The notes under the pieces were generated by a model. It searched no databases. It saw nothing but the letters and a program-made list of their open reading frames with translations, and had not been told where the DNA came from. From NCBI GenBank assembly GCA_025935155.1, contig JAICVV010000017.1:1-14813 (forward strand): a DNA stretch of 14,813 bases, read 5' to 3'. Origin of the DNA: Alphaproteobacteria bacterium. Lineage in GTDB: Bacteria; Pseudomonadota; Alphaproteobacteria; Micropepsales; Micropepsaceae. Of this stretch, positions 1 through 6,518 are shown one piece after another. The position numbers and the translations under genes are program-made. Positions within the stretch are counted from its first letter, which is position 1, and each line of letters begins with the position of its first letter.

Positions 1-517
1 CTCCCCTGCCGTGAAGAACAGCATGCTGGCGCGTGCGGGCTACACCGGTGCTCGCCGCCGCAAGGAAACGGAACTTGCGGAAATGCTGCTGGAATCCCCT
101 CGAATTGCGGTGACCCATGGGGAACAATTGGCCGCCCTACCCTTCTCGGATCGTTCGCTTGACAGGCTCCGGCAGGAACTCCTAAACCTCGCCGCTTCCG
201 GCTCCAGCCTTGAAAAAATGGGGCTGGAAAACCATCTCATTCGCGCAGGGTTGGGCGAATTGCTGGACCGGTTGGTGCGGCGGTCGTCCGAAGGCCGTGG
301 CGAAAATGCGGGCAGAGGTTCGACCGATGCCGCGCAGGGGGGCGCCGAGGTCGACATGGAGGCCCGTTGGCTTCTTGCTGCAGCACAGCTGCACGAAATG
401 GCCGAGGCCGCTCCCGAACGGAGGCGGGCGATGGAACATTTCAACTCTGAGGCTAGCGAGGAGAGCTGGCGCGAGGCACACCGGTTGCTCCAGCCTCGTG
501 CGCTCCCGAATGAATAA
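1..517 (+). CDS. dnaG: DNA primase, C-terminal part (partial, 5' end outside window)
   Basis: This is the last ~172 residues of a frame open to the left edge and ending at TAA 515-517. In other bacteria DnaG makes RNA primers at the replication fork, and its C-terminal domain binds the DnaB helicase. What is visible is a basic stretch (GARRRKETELAEMLLESP) followed by a helical segment containing LAALPFSDRSLDRLRQELL. This resembles the start of the helicase-binding domain in alphaproteobacterial primases. A charged low-complexity linker (RSSEGRGENAGRGS) and a final helical region rich in Ala/Glu/Arg follow. The zinc finger and TOPRIM catalytic core would lie upstream and are not seen. Identification leans on this tail plus the position directly before rpoD, an arrangement common in alphaproteobacteria. 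Start codons inside the frame (such as GTG at 11) are not real starts, because the frame continues to the left edge. Confidence 0.83.
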   Translation, partial: SPAVKNSMLARAGYTGARRRKETELAEMLLESPRIAVTHGEQLAALPFSDRSLDRLRQELLNLAASGSSLEKMGLENHLIRAGLGELLDRLVRRSSEGRGENAGRGSTDAAQGGAEVDMEARWLLAAAQLHEMAEAAPERRRAMEHFNSEASEESWREAHRLLQPRALPNE

Positions 518-570
518 CTCGGCGCATGGCTGAGCAGGCGTGTGTTCTCTCTATAGGGTAGAGGCACATA

Positions 571-583
571 AGGAAGTCAGGAA
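571..583 (+). promoter_or_regulatory. Ribosome binding site deciding the rpoD start
   Basis: Two AGGAA elements (571-575 and 579-583) precede the GTG at 591, and the second lies 7 bases from it. No comparable Shine-Dalgarno sequence precedes the upstream in-frame GTG at 540. I therefore place the rpoD start at 591 rather than 540. Confidence 0.55.
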
Positions 584-590
584 CGCGCCC

Positions 591-3011
591 GTGGCGAAGA
601 CGGTAAAGAAATCCAGCAAACCCGCAAGGCCTGCGGCACACAAAGCGAAGGCGCGCAAGCCTGCCAAGCCCGTGCATAAAACTGTTGCCTTGAAGAAGTC
701 TGCCAAAACGAAACCGCAGAAGGCGAAACCCGTTGCCAAACCGGTGACGAAGAAGCCCGAGATCAAAGTGGCACAAAAACCAGTCCAGAAGCCGGTCGCA
801 CCGGCCGCGAGTCCCGTCTCGACATTGATCGCAAAACAGGCGCCCGTTGAGGCGCTGAAAAAGGCGAACGGAAAGTTTCCGCCGCAACAAGCGAAACCCG
901 GCGGCAAGCCTGGCGAAGTTACCGATCCCAACGCACCGCGCGACGATGCCGATTCTCCACTGCTCGATCTGAGCGATGTCGCCGTTCGCAAGATGATCAC
1001 CAAAGCGAAAGCGCGCGGCTACGTCACTTATGACGAGCTGAACAAGGTGCTGCCTTCGGAAAAAGTATCCTCGGAGCAGATTGAAGACACCATGTCGATG
1101 CTCAGCGAGATGGGCATCAATGTCATTGAATCCGAAGAGCAGGAAGAACAGGGCGAGGGCGCGTTGCCCGCTGCGGCCACGGGTAAGGCCGTTGCCGCCG
1201 CCGACGGCGAGAAGGAAGAACAGTATGATCGCACCGACGATCCCGTGCGCATGTATCTGCGCGAGATGGGTTCGGTGGAGCTGCTCTCGCGCGAGGGCGA
1301 AATCGCCATCGCCAAGCGCATCGAGGCCGGCCGCGAACTGATGATCGGCGCACTGTGCGAAAGCCCGCTGACGTTCGAGGCGCTCACCGTTTGGCGCGAC
1401 GAGCTGAACGAAGGGAAGGTTCTGCTCCGCGACATCATCGATCTCGAAGCCATGTATTCGATGGGCCCTGACGGCAAGCCGAATGTGCCGCCGCCGGTCG
1501 GGCCTGACGGCAAGCCGTTGCAGAACGTGCCGGCGTCCGTGTTCACGCCGCCCACGCCGCTGACGCCCGTTGGCGCGAACGGCCAGCCGGTTCAGTTCAC
1601 TCCCAAGCCGGAATTCAAGAAGCCTGCGCCGCCGCCACCCAAGATGAATGGGTACGACGAGGACGATCCGGTCGCTGCCGCCGCTGCCGCCGACGCCGCG
1701 GCAGCGGCTGCGGCCGAAGCAGAGGAGTTGGAGGAGGAAGGCAACCTGCCCCTCTCCGCGATGGAGGCTTCGCTCAAGCCGCAGGTGCTGGAAACGCTGG
1801 ACAAAATTGCCAACCTTTATAAGAAGCTTGGCAAGCTGCAGGATGCGAGCGTCGAAGCCGCGCTCGGCGCCGATGAGCTTTCCGACAGCCAGGAACGCCG
1901 CTTCAAGAAACTGCGCAACGAGACGGTCGACCTCGTCAAAGGCCTCAAGCTCAATAACAACCGCATCGAAGCGCTGGTCGACCAGATGTATGGCATCAAC
2001 AAGCGGCTGGTGTCGCTTGAGGGCCGCCTGCTGCGTCTTGCCGAGTCTCAGGGCGTGGAGCGTTCCGACTTCCTGAAGGAGCACTTCGGCAACGAGCTCG
2101 ATCCGAACTGGACCCGGCGCGTAGGCCGCCTCACCCGCTCGGGGTGGAAAGACTTCGTCCAGGAAGAACGCGACAAAATTCATGCGTTGCGCGACAATAT
2201 TCAAACGCTGGCGCAGGAAACGCGCCAGTCGATTACCGAATTCCGCCGCATCGTGCACACGGCACAGAAAGGCGAGCGCGAGAGCGGGCAGGCGAAGAAG
2301 GAAATGATCGAGGCAAATTTGCGCCTCGTTATTTCCATTGCCAAGAAATACACCAATCGCGGGCTGCAGTTCCTCGACCTGATTCAGGAGGGCAATATCG
2401 GCCTGATGAAGGCGGTGGACAAATTCGAATACCGCCGCGGCTACAAGTTCAGCACGTACGCCACATGGTGGATCCGGCAGGCGATCACCCGCTCTATCGC
2501 CGATCAGGCGCGCACCATCCGCATTCCGGTGCACATGATCGAGACCATCAACAAGCTGGTGCGCACCGGCCGCCAGATGCTGCACGAGATCGGCCGCGAG
2601 GCGACACCGGAGGAACTGGCCGAGCGCCTTGGCATGCCGCTCGAAAAAGTGCGCAAGGTGATGAAGATCGCCAAGGAGCCGATCAGCCTCGAAACGCCAA
2701 TCGGCGATGAGGAAGATTCGCATCTCGGCGATTTCATCGAAGACAAGAACGCCGTGCTGCCCATCGATGCCGCGATCCAGGCAAACTTGCGCGAAACCAC
2801 AACCCGCGTTCTCGCGACGCTCACGCCGCGCGAAGAACGGGTTTTGCGCATGCGTTTCGGCATCGGCATGAACACCGATCATACGCTCGAGGAAGTTGGA
2901 CAGCAGTTCTCGGTTACGCGCGAGCGCATTCGCCAGATTGAGGCGAAGGCGCTGCGCAAGCTGAAGCACCCGTCGCGTTCACGGAAACTCCGCAGCTTCC
3001 TGGATAATTGA
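591..3011 (+). CDS. rpoD: RNA polymerase primary sigma factor RpoD (sigma-70) with long basic N-terminal tail
   Basis: This is the housekeeping sigma factor, which directs RNA polymerase to -10/-35 promoters. Counted from GTG 591 the protein is 806 residues, long for the family (E. coli RpoD is 613). Residues 1-110 are a Lys/Pro/Ala-rich tail with no sigma homology. Region 1.1 is about 124-183 and region 1.2 about 212-247 ([12 protein letters not shown]). A long non-conserved region runs to about 510 and contains a Pro-rich insert (291-350) and an Ala/Glu run (360-383). Region 2 is about 571-646, with [36 protein letters not shown] and [12 protein letters not shown]. Region 3 is about 648-718. 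Region 4 is about 736-804, with the helix-turn-helix [20 protein letters not shown]. All core motifs are intact. An in-frame GTG at 540 would add 17 residues but lacks a good ribosome site. Only 73 bases separate it from dnaG, so co-transcription is plausible, and I see no convincing promoter in the gap. Confidence 0.97.
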   Translation: MAKTVKKSSKPARPAAHKAKARKPAKPVHKTVALKKSAKTKPQKAKPVAKPVTKKPEIKVAQKPVQKPVAPAASPVSTLIAKQAPVEALKKANGKFPPQQAKPGGKPGEVTDPNAPRDDADSPLLDLSDVAVRKMITKAKARGYVTYDELNKVLPSEKVSSEQIEDTMSMLSEMGINVIESEEQEEQGEGALPAAATGKAVAAADGEKEEQYDRTDDPVRMYLREMGSVELLSREGEIAIAKRIEAGRELMIGALCESPLTFEALTVWRDELNEGKVLLRDIIDLEAMYSMGPDGKPNVPPPVGPDGKPLQNVPASVFTPPTPLTPVGANGQPVQFTPKPEFKKPAPPPPKMNGYDEDDPVAAAAAADAAAAAAAEAEELEEEGNLPLSAMEASLKPQVLETLDKIANLYKKLGKLQDASVEAALGADELSDSQERRFKKLRNETVDLVKGLKLNNNRIEALVDQMYGINKRLVSLEGRLLRLAESQGVERSDFLKEHFGNELDPNWTRRVGRLTRSGWKDFVQEERDKIHALRDNIQTLAQETRQSITEFRRIVHTAQKGERESGQAKKEMIEANLRLVISIAKKYTNRGLQFLDLIQEGNIGLMKAVDKFEYRRGYKFSTYATWWIRQAITRSIADQARTIRIPVHMIETINKLVRTGRQMLHEIGREATPEELAERLGMPLEKVRKVMKIAKEPISLETPIGDEEDSHLGDFIEDKNAVLPIDAAIQANLRETTTRVLATLTPREERVLRMRFGIGMNTDHTLEEVGQQFSVTRERIRQIEAKALRKLKHPSRSRKLRSFLDN

Positions 3012-3043
3012 TCTTTCTGAACTTCGCAGCGGGGATGCCCGAT

Positions 3044-3283
3044 ATGGCCGAAAAGCCAAAGCATGACGATCTCATCAGCCAGCTGACATCTCCCGGTTGG
3101 CGGCTGATTCCAACGGGCATCGATCCGGCGGTGGAAGGCACGCTGGAAGACATGGCGCGCGCCGCGCACGCTCGCAAACAGGGTGGACAACATTCCGGCG
3201 CAATTCAGCGCGCCGAAGACTCGCTGGAACTCGAGGCTTTCGAGCTCGAGCAGCTCTGGTGGCACCTCGGCCTGCCAACTTAG
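3044..3283 (+). CDS. Small conserved-looking hypothetical protein (79 aa)
   Basis: I do not recognise this gene. From ATG 3044 it encodes 79 residues beginning MAEKPKHDDLISQLTSPGWR. It is soluble-looking, with no signal peptide or membrane segment. It has a hydrophilic middle (AAHARKQGGQHSG) and an acidic C-terminal helix with two adjacent tryptophans (LELEAFELEQLWWHLGLPT). The frame also offers TTG 3008 and ATG 3035. The TTG overlaps the rpoD stop codon in a translational-coupling arrangement, but the added residues ([11 protein letters not shown]) look non-coding and I prefer 3044. GGGG at 3031-3034 is the only nearby purine-rich ribosome-site candidate. It lies 32 bases after rpoD on the same strand, so it probably reads out from the same transcript. 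It ends one base from the convergent gene at 3285. It could be spurious, but the composition looks coding. Confidence 0.6.
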   Translation: MAEKPKHDDLISQLTSPGWRLIPTGIDPAVEGTLEDMARAAHARKQGGQHSGAIQRAEDSLELEAFELEQLWWHLGLPT

Positions 3284-3284
3284 A

Positions 3285-3704
3285 TCAACCGTTCAGCAGC
3301 GCGGCAAGCAGTAGAACGATGCCGATGGTGGCAATCGCCCAAACGATTGTGCGTACAACTGGAACGCCCGCTGCATAAAGCGGCAGATAGAGAACGCGGC
3401 CGGCAAGATACAATTCTGAACCCCATACCGTTTGTGCGTTGTGGCGGCCGAGTACCCCAAGCGCCAGCACGCTCGCGGCAAAGAATGGAAACGTCTCGCG
3501 AAAGTTTGCGAACGCACGGTCGAGCCGCCCGGCGAGCGCGCTCCTGAGCGGCGGCGCGTTATCCCGCGGGCCCATGTTCCACCACAGGCCGCGCTCGCCC
3601 GTGATTGCCTGGGTTGCTGCAAGCATATGCACGAAACCCAAAATTATCGCGAGCACGAGCATCGTGAATTCGGTGCTCAGTCCGCCAAGTGAAATTCCCG
3701 GCAT
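3285..3704 (-). CDS. MAPEG-family integral membrane protein (139 aa)
   Basis: This is a small hydrophobic protein with about four membrane segments: residues ~12-32, ~70-88, ~97-113 and ~115-137. The first loop is basic and aromatic (WWNMGPRDNAPP). It is followed by the family-typical stretch RLDRAFANFRETFPFFAAS, where an Arg/Asn/Glu-containing helix leads into the second membrane span. Length, topology and this motif match the MAPEG superfamily (membrane-associated proteins in eicosanoid and glutathione metabolism; bacterial members such as YecN). Bacterial members are mostly of unknown substrate, and a glutathione-dependent activity is only a family-level guess. The start is ATG at 3704. 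The stop is one base from the end of the convergent small gene at 3044-3283, leaving no room for a terminator between them. To its right a 207-base gap separates it from a divergent peptidase gene. Confidence 0.85.
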   Translation of the reverse strand: MPGISLGGLSTEFTMLVLAIILGFVHMLAATQAITGERGLWWNMGPRDNAPPLRSALAGRLDRAFANFRETFPFFAASVLALGVLGRHNAQTVWGSELYLAGRVLYLPLYAAGVPVVRTIVWAIATIGIVLLLAALLNG

Positions 3705-3802
3705 TGTTGAGTTATCTCATTCAAGCCTTCGCAAATTGCAGTAATAATGCTGCCTTTCCTTAAGACATCATAGACTAATATTATTCTGACTCTTCCTTTC
3801 TT

Positions 3803-3827
3803 GGAACAATTCTGTTATCCCGCCGCT
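3803..3827 (+). promoter_or_regulatory. Candidate EcfG-type (general stress) promoter upstream of first S53 peptidase
   Basis: GGAAC (3803-3807), a 16-base spacer, then CGCT (3824-3827). The alphaproteobacterial EcfG/general-stress consensus is GGAAC-N16/17-CGTT, so this is one mismatch away. It leaves an 84-base leader to the ATG at 3912. The rest of the 3705-3911 gap is AT-richer than the genes, and I see no convincing sigma-70 promoter in it. Pattern match only. Confidence 0.3.
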
Positions 3828-3849
3828 GGGGTTCGGTTGTCACATTTCC

Positions 3850-3874
3850 GTGTGGGGCAGCTCCCCAAACACAC
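3850..3874 (+). other. Inverted repeat in leader of first S53 peptidase gene
   Basis: TGGGG (3853-3857) pairs with CCCCA (3863-3867) around a 5-base loop. Flanking GTG and CAC could extend the stem past a two-base bulge. It lies 38-62 bases before the start codon. It could be a leader hairpin affecting message stability, or an operator half-site pair. No known riboswitch or operator is recognised. Confidence 0.3.
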
Positions 3875-3911
3875 TTATTTTCACGCGTAACCGTCCCAAG
3901 AGGAGAACTAC

Positions 3912-5087
3912 ATGCATCGACTCATCGCGGGTGGGCTCGTTTCTGCGCTCGCCGCATTTGGAATCGCTTCGGGCGCGAATGCGCTCTCCGGGCCGACGCT
4001 GAAGTCCGGCCACACCTATTACCGTGCAGCTTGCGGGCCATCCGTTGGCCGCGCCGCCTACTGTCATGCGAAAATCGTGACGAATTCGGCAGGCCAAATC
4101 ATCGCCGGCCAGCATCCGCCGGTTTCGGGCTACAGCCCGGCGAGCTTGCGGAGCGCCTACAACATCACCGGCAATGGCAGCGCATCGACCATTATCGCGA
4201 TCGTCGATGCGTATGGTTACACCAATGCCGAAAAAGATCTTGGCGTGTACCGCTCGCAGTTCGGGCTGCCGGCCTGCACCACTTCAAACGGCTGCTTCAA
4301 AAAGCTGAACCAGAACGGGCAACAGGGAAGCTACCCTGCGCAGAACACCGGCTGGGCGCAGGAGTCCGCGCTCGACCTCGATATGGCGAGCGCCATGTGC
4401 TCTGGCTGCAAGATCTACCTGATCGAGGCAAACAGCTCGTCCTATTCCAATCTCGCGACGGCCGAGAACACGGCCGCAAGCCTCGGCGCGCACGCTATCA
4501 GCAACAGTTACGGCGGCGGCGAATCCGGCACGCAATCCTATGAGCCGGCCTACAATCATCCCGGCATCGCTGTGACAGTGAGCTCCGGCGATAGCGGCTA
4601 TGGCGTGGAATTCCCGGCTTCCTCACCGCACGTGACCGCCGTAGGCGGCACCCATTTGGTCTCCGCGCAGAACGGCCGCGGCTGGGCAGAAACGGCATGG
4701 TCGGGCGCAGGCAGCGGTTGCAGCTCGGTTTATTCCAAGCCGTCATGGCAGCAGGATTCCGGCTGCTCCCGCCGTACGGTGGCAGACGTTTCCGCAGTGG
4801 CCGATCCGAATACCGGCGTCGCAGTTTACGGGCCCACATCTTCGCGCCGCTCCGGCTGGCTGGTGTTCGGTGGAACCAGTGTGGCCGCGCCGCTGATCGC
4901 CGGTGTCTACGGCGTGAATGGCGGGGCGGTGAACTACGGCAGCGATCCATACGGCAACACCGGAGCACTGTTCGACGTGACTTCCGGCAGTAACGGCAGT
5001 TGCGGCGGGTCTTATCTTTGCACCGCTAAGGCCGGCTACGACGGCCCGACCGGCCTCGGAACCCCGAACGGCGCCGGCGCCTTCTAG
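3912..5087 (+). CDS. Secreted S53-family serine-carboxyl peptidase (sedolisin/kumamolisin-like), copy 1
   Basis: A predicted exported endopeptidase of 391 residues. An N-terminal signal peptide (hydrophobic core ~4-20, likely cut after ANA at 24) starts from ATG 3912 behind a strong AAGAGGAGAA ribosome site. S53 active-site residues are visible: Glu151 and Asp155 in WAQESALDLDMA, the oxyanion Asp227 in SSGDSGYG, and the nucleophile Ser323 in FGGTSVAAP. The family's calcium-site pattern is at the C-terminus: Asp355 in ALFDVTSG and GYDGPTGLGTPNG around 375-387. Ten cysteines in the mature part (41, 51, 122, 128, 163, 166, 270, 285, 364, 370) suggest disulfides and extracellular life. Most S53 enzymes carry a propeptide of roughly 150-200 residues. 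Here only about 60 residues lie between the signal peptide and the catalytic domain. It is paralogous to the next gene. S53 enzymes typically act at acid pH, but the substrate is unknown. Confidence 0.93.
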   Translation: MHRLIAGGLVSALAAFGIASGANALSGPTLKSGHTYYRAACGPSVGRAAYCHAKIVTNSAGQIIAGQHPPVSGYSPASLRSAYNITGNGSASTIIAIVDAYGYTNAEKDLGVYRSQFGLPACTTSNGCFKKLNQNGQQGSYPAQNTGWAQESALDLDMASAMCSGCKIYLIEANSSSYSNLATAENTAASLGAHAISNSYGGGESGTQSYEPAYNHPGIAVTVSSGDSGYGVEFPASSPHVTAVGGTHLVSAQNGRGWAETAWSGAGSGCSSVYSKPSWQQDSGCSRRTVADVSAVADPNTGVAVYGPTSSRRSGWLVFGGTSVAAPLIAGVYGVNGGAVNYGSDPYGNTGALFDVTSGSNGSCGGSYLCTAKAGYDGPTGLGTPNGAGAF

Positions 5088-5112
5088 GCCGCGGCGCTTC
5101 CTGACTGAAAAG

Positions 5113-5138
5113 GGGCAGGGAGTTGCCGCTCCCTGCCC
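5113..5138 (+). terminator. GC-rich hairpin after first S53 gene (probable terminator)
   Basis: A perfect 10-base stem, GGGCAGGGAG (5113-5122) with CTCCCTGCCC (5129-5138), encloses a 6-base loop. It starts 25 bases after the stop codon. AAAA precedes it, but the downstream tract is only TTCCCTCT, so intrinsic termination may be weak. The left arm resembles that of the hairpin behind the second copy. Confidence 0.65.
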
Positions 5139-5156
5139 TTCCCTCTGCCAGGGGAC

Positions 5157-5181
5157 GGAATCGTTCCAGGGATGCGACGTT
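5157..5181 (+). promoter_or_regulatory. Candidate EcfG-type promoter upstream of second S53 peptidase
   Basis: GGAAT (5157-5161), a 16-base spacer, then CGTT (5178-5181). This is one mismatch from the EcfG consensus GGAAC-N16/17-CGTT. It lies 92 bases before ATG 5274, nearly the same distance as the matching element before the first copy. The -35-like half also lies in a short palindrome, GGAA-TCG-TTCC (5157-5167). Pattern match only. Confidence 0.3.
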
Positions 5182-5210
5182 CTGCCGCGAAATTAACTTA
5201 CCTCAAGTGA

Positions 5211-5248
5211 ATGCATTTGCATGTCATTCTCATAAAGTAGTTTACTTT
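5211..5248 (+). promoter_or_regulatory. Two short inverted repeats in leader of second S53 gene (possible operators)
   Basis: ATGCA-TT-TGCAT at 5211-5222 and AAAGTA-GTT-TACTTT at 5234-5248 lie in an AT-rich stretch just before the GAGGAG ribosome site. Both are perfect dyads of 5 and 6 bases. They could bind a dimeric regulator, but AT-rich leaders often contain such dyads by chance. No known operator is recognised. Confidence 0.25.
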
Positions 5249-5273
5249 CTGACCTGGATATGAGGAGAAGTTA

Positions 5274-6461
5274 ATGAAACTCGCAACCGGCGGACTTCTA
5301 GCTGCCGCAATCACCCTTGGCACATTTACAGCTGCATCTGCCGCAGAACCGGCAACGGTGGCGCGCTCTGGCAACACTTACCATGTGGCGGCTTGCCGGA
5401 ACCCTGCCATCGGGCTGACTGCGCGCTGCTTTGCCCGAATTGTCAGCGACAAGTTCGGCCATCTGATCACACACGCGGCGCCACCGATCAGCGGCAAAAC
5501 GCCCGATCAGCTGCGCGATGCATACAAGATTACGACCGGCGGCGATTCCAAGACGATCATCGCGATCGTGGACGCATTCGGTTACGACAATGCTGAAGCC
5601 GATCTGGCTGTGTATCGCCAGCAATGGGGCCTTCCCCCCTGCACCACGAAAAACGGCTGCTTCAAGAAGCTGAACCAGAAGGGCAAGCAAAAGAATTACC
5701 CAGCGCAGGACGTAGGCTGGGCACAGGAATCGGCGCTCGATCTCGATATGGCCAGCGCGATGTGCCCGAACTGCACGATCTATCTGGTGGAGGCGAACAC
5801 CAATTCTTTCAAAAATCTCGGCCTCGCCGTCGATATGGCGGCAAGCCTTGGCGCGCACGTCATCAGCAACAGCTATGGCGGCAATGAATCCAAGCGTGTG
5901 AAGGACTTCGAGATCCACTATAATCATCCGGGCATTGCAGTCACAGCCAGCACGGGCGATGCCGGCTATGGCGTACAGGCTCCGGCCGATATGCCAGAAG
6001 TCATTGCGGTCGGCGGCACGCACCTCATAACCGATGGCAGCAAGCGCGGCTGGACTGAAACCGTCTGGCGCGGCGCGGGCAGCGGTTGCAGCAAAGTGTT
6101 CACGAAGCCGGAGTGGCAGACGGATTCTGGTTGCAAGGGCCGTACCGTTGGCGACGTATCGGCGGTTGCCGATCCATCGACCGGGGTTGCCGTGTATGGA
6201 CCGAACAGCCAGGGTGTCAGCACTTGGCTCGTGTTCGGTGGCACCAGCGTGTCAGCGCCACTGGTCGGCGGAGTCATCGCCAACAACGGCGGGTCGGTCA
6301 ATGCCGCCAGCACGATTTATGCAAACCCGAGCGCTCTGTTCGATGTAACGTCCGGCAGCAACGGCACCTGCGACCCCGCCTATCTCTGCACCGGCGAGGT
6401 TGGATATGACGGCCCGACCGGGCTCGGCACACCGAACGGCACGGTCGCATTCGGCAACTGA
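5274..6461 (+). CDS. Secreted S53-family serine-carboxyl peptidase (sedolisin/kumamolisin-like), copy 2
   Basis: A tandem paralogue of the preceding gene, 395 residues, starting at ATG 5274 with a GAGGAG site about 7 bases upstream. The signal peptide has a hydrophobic core at ~5-20, with cleavage likely after ASA at 23. The active-site set is conserved: Glu152 and Asp156 in WAQESALDLDMA, Asp229 in STGDAGYG, and Ser325 in FGGTSVSAP. The C-terminal calcium-site pattern is also conserved (Asp357 in ALFDVTSG; GYDGPTGLGTPNG at 377-389). Cysteine positions match copy 1 (41, 52, 123, 129, 164, 167, 272, 287, 366, 372). Surface loops have diverged: this copy has lysine-rich loops (NQKGKQKNYPAQ, ESKRVKDFE) where copy 1 has neutral Gln/Gly/Ser, which suggests different substrates, pH range or surface binding. 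Like copy 1 it lacks room for a full propeptide. A strong terminator follows, and the 186-base gap before it suggests its own promoter. Confidence 0.93.
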   Translation: MKLATGGLLAAAITLGTFTAASAAEPATVARSGNTYHVAACRNPAIGLTARCFARIVSDKFGHLITHAAPPISGKTPDQLRDAYKITTGGDSKTIIAIVDAFGYDNAEADLAVYRQQWGLPPCTTKNGCFKKLNQKGKQKNYPAQDVGWAQESALDLDMASAMCPNCTIYLVEANTNSFKNLGLAVDMAASLGAHVISNSYGGNESKRVKDFEIHYNHPGIAVTASTGDAGYGVQAPADMPEVIAVGGTHLITDGSKRGWTETVWRGAGSGCSKVFTKPEWQTDSGCKGRTVGDVSAVADPSTGVAVYGPNSQGVSTWLVFGGTSVSAPLVGGVIANNGGSVNAASTIYANPSALFDVTSGSNGTCDPAYLCTGEVGYDGPTGLGTPNGTVAFGN

Positions 6462-6488
6462 TATTGAATAAGCGGTAAAGTATAATGA

Positions 6489-6517
6489 GGGCAGGAGGCC
6501 GCGCCTCCTGCCCTTTT
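6489..6517 (+). terminator. Rho-independent terminator after second S53 gene
   Basis: A perfect 10-base stem, GGGCAGGAGG (6489-6498) with CCTCCTGCCC (6504-6513), has a 5-base loop and is followed by TTTT (6514-6517). It starts 28 bases after the peptidase stop. It lies two bases from the stop of the convergent gene at 6519. The hairpin would also form in that gene's transcript, but without a U-tract on that strand. Confidence 0.85.
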
Positions 6518-6518
6518 G

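Noticed and set aside
540..590. Upstream in-frame GTG extension of rpoD (17 residues, beginning [10 protein letters not shown])
   Set aside because: There is no Shine-Dalgarno sequence before 540, whereas AGGAA lies well placed before GTG 591, and the extra residues do not resemble sigma-factor sequence.
453..2969. Very long open frame (838 codons) on the minus strand opposite rpoD
   Set aside because: It mirrors rpoD almost exactly, its translation is low-complexity (Arg/Leu/Phe/His-rich) with no domain, and it results from the GC-rich third codon positions of rpoD. RpoD itself is unmistakable.
6481..6486. Perfect TATAAT just before the terminator at 6489
   Set aside because: No -35 element at suitable spacing (TTGAAT is only 11 bases upstream), and it would fire straight into a terminator and a convergent gene.
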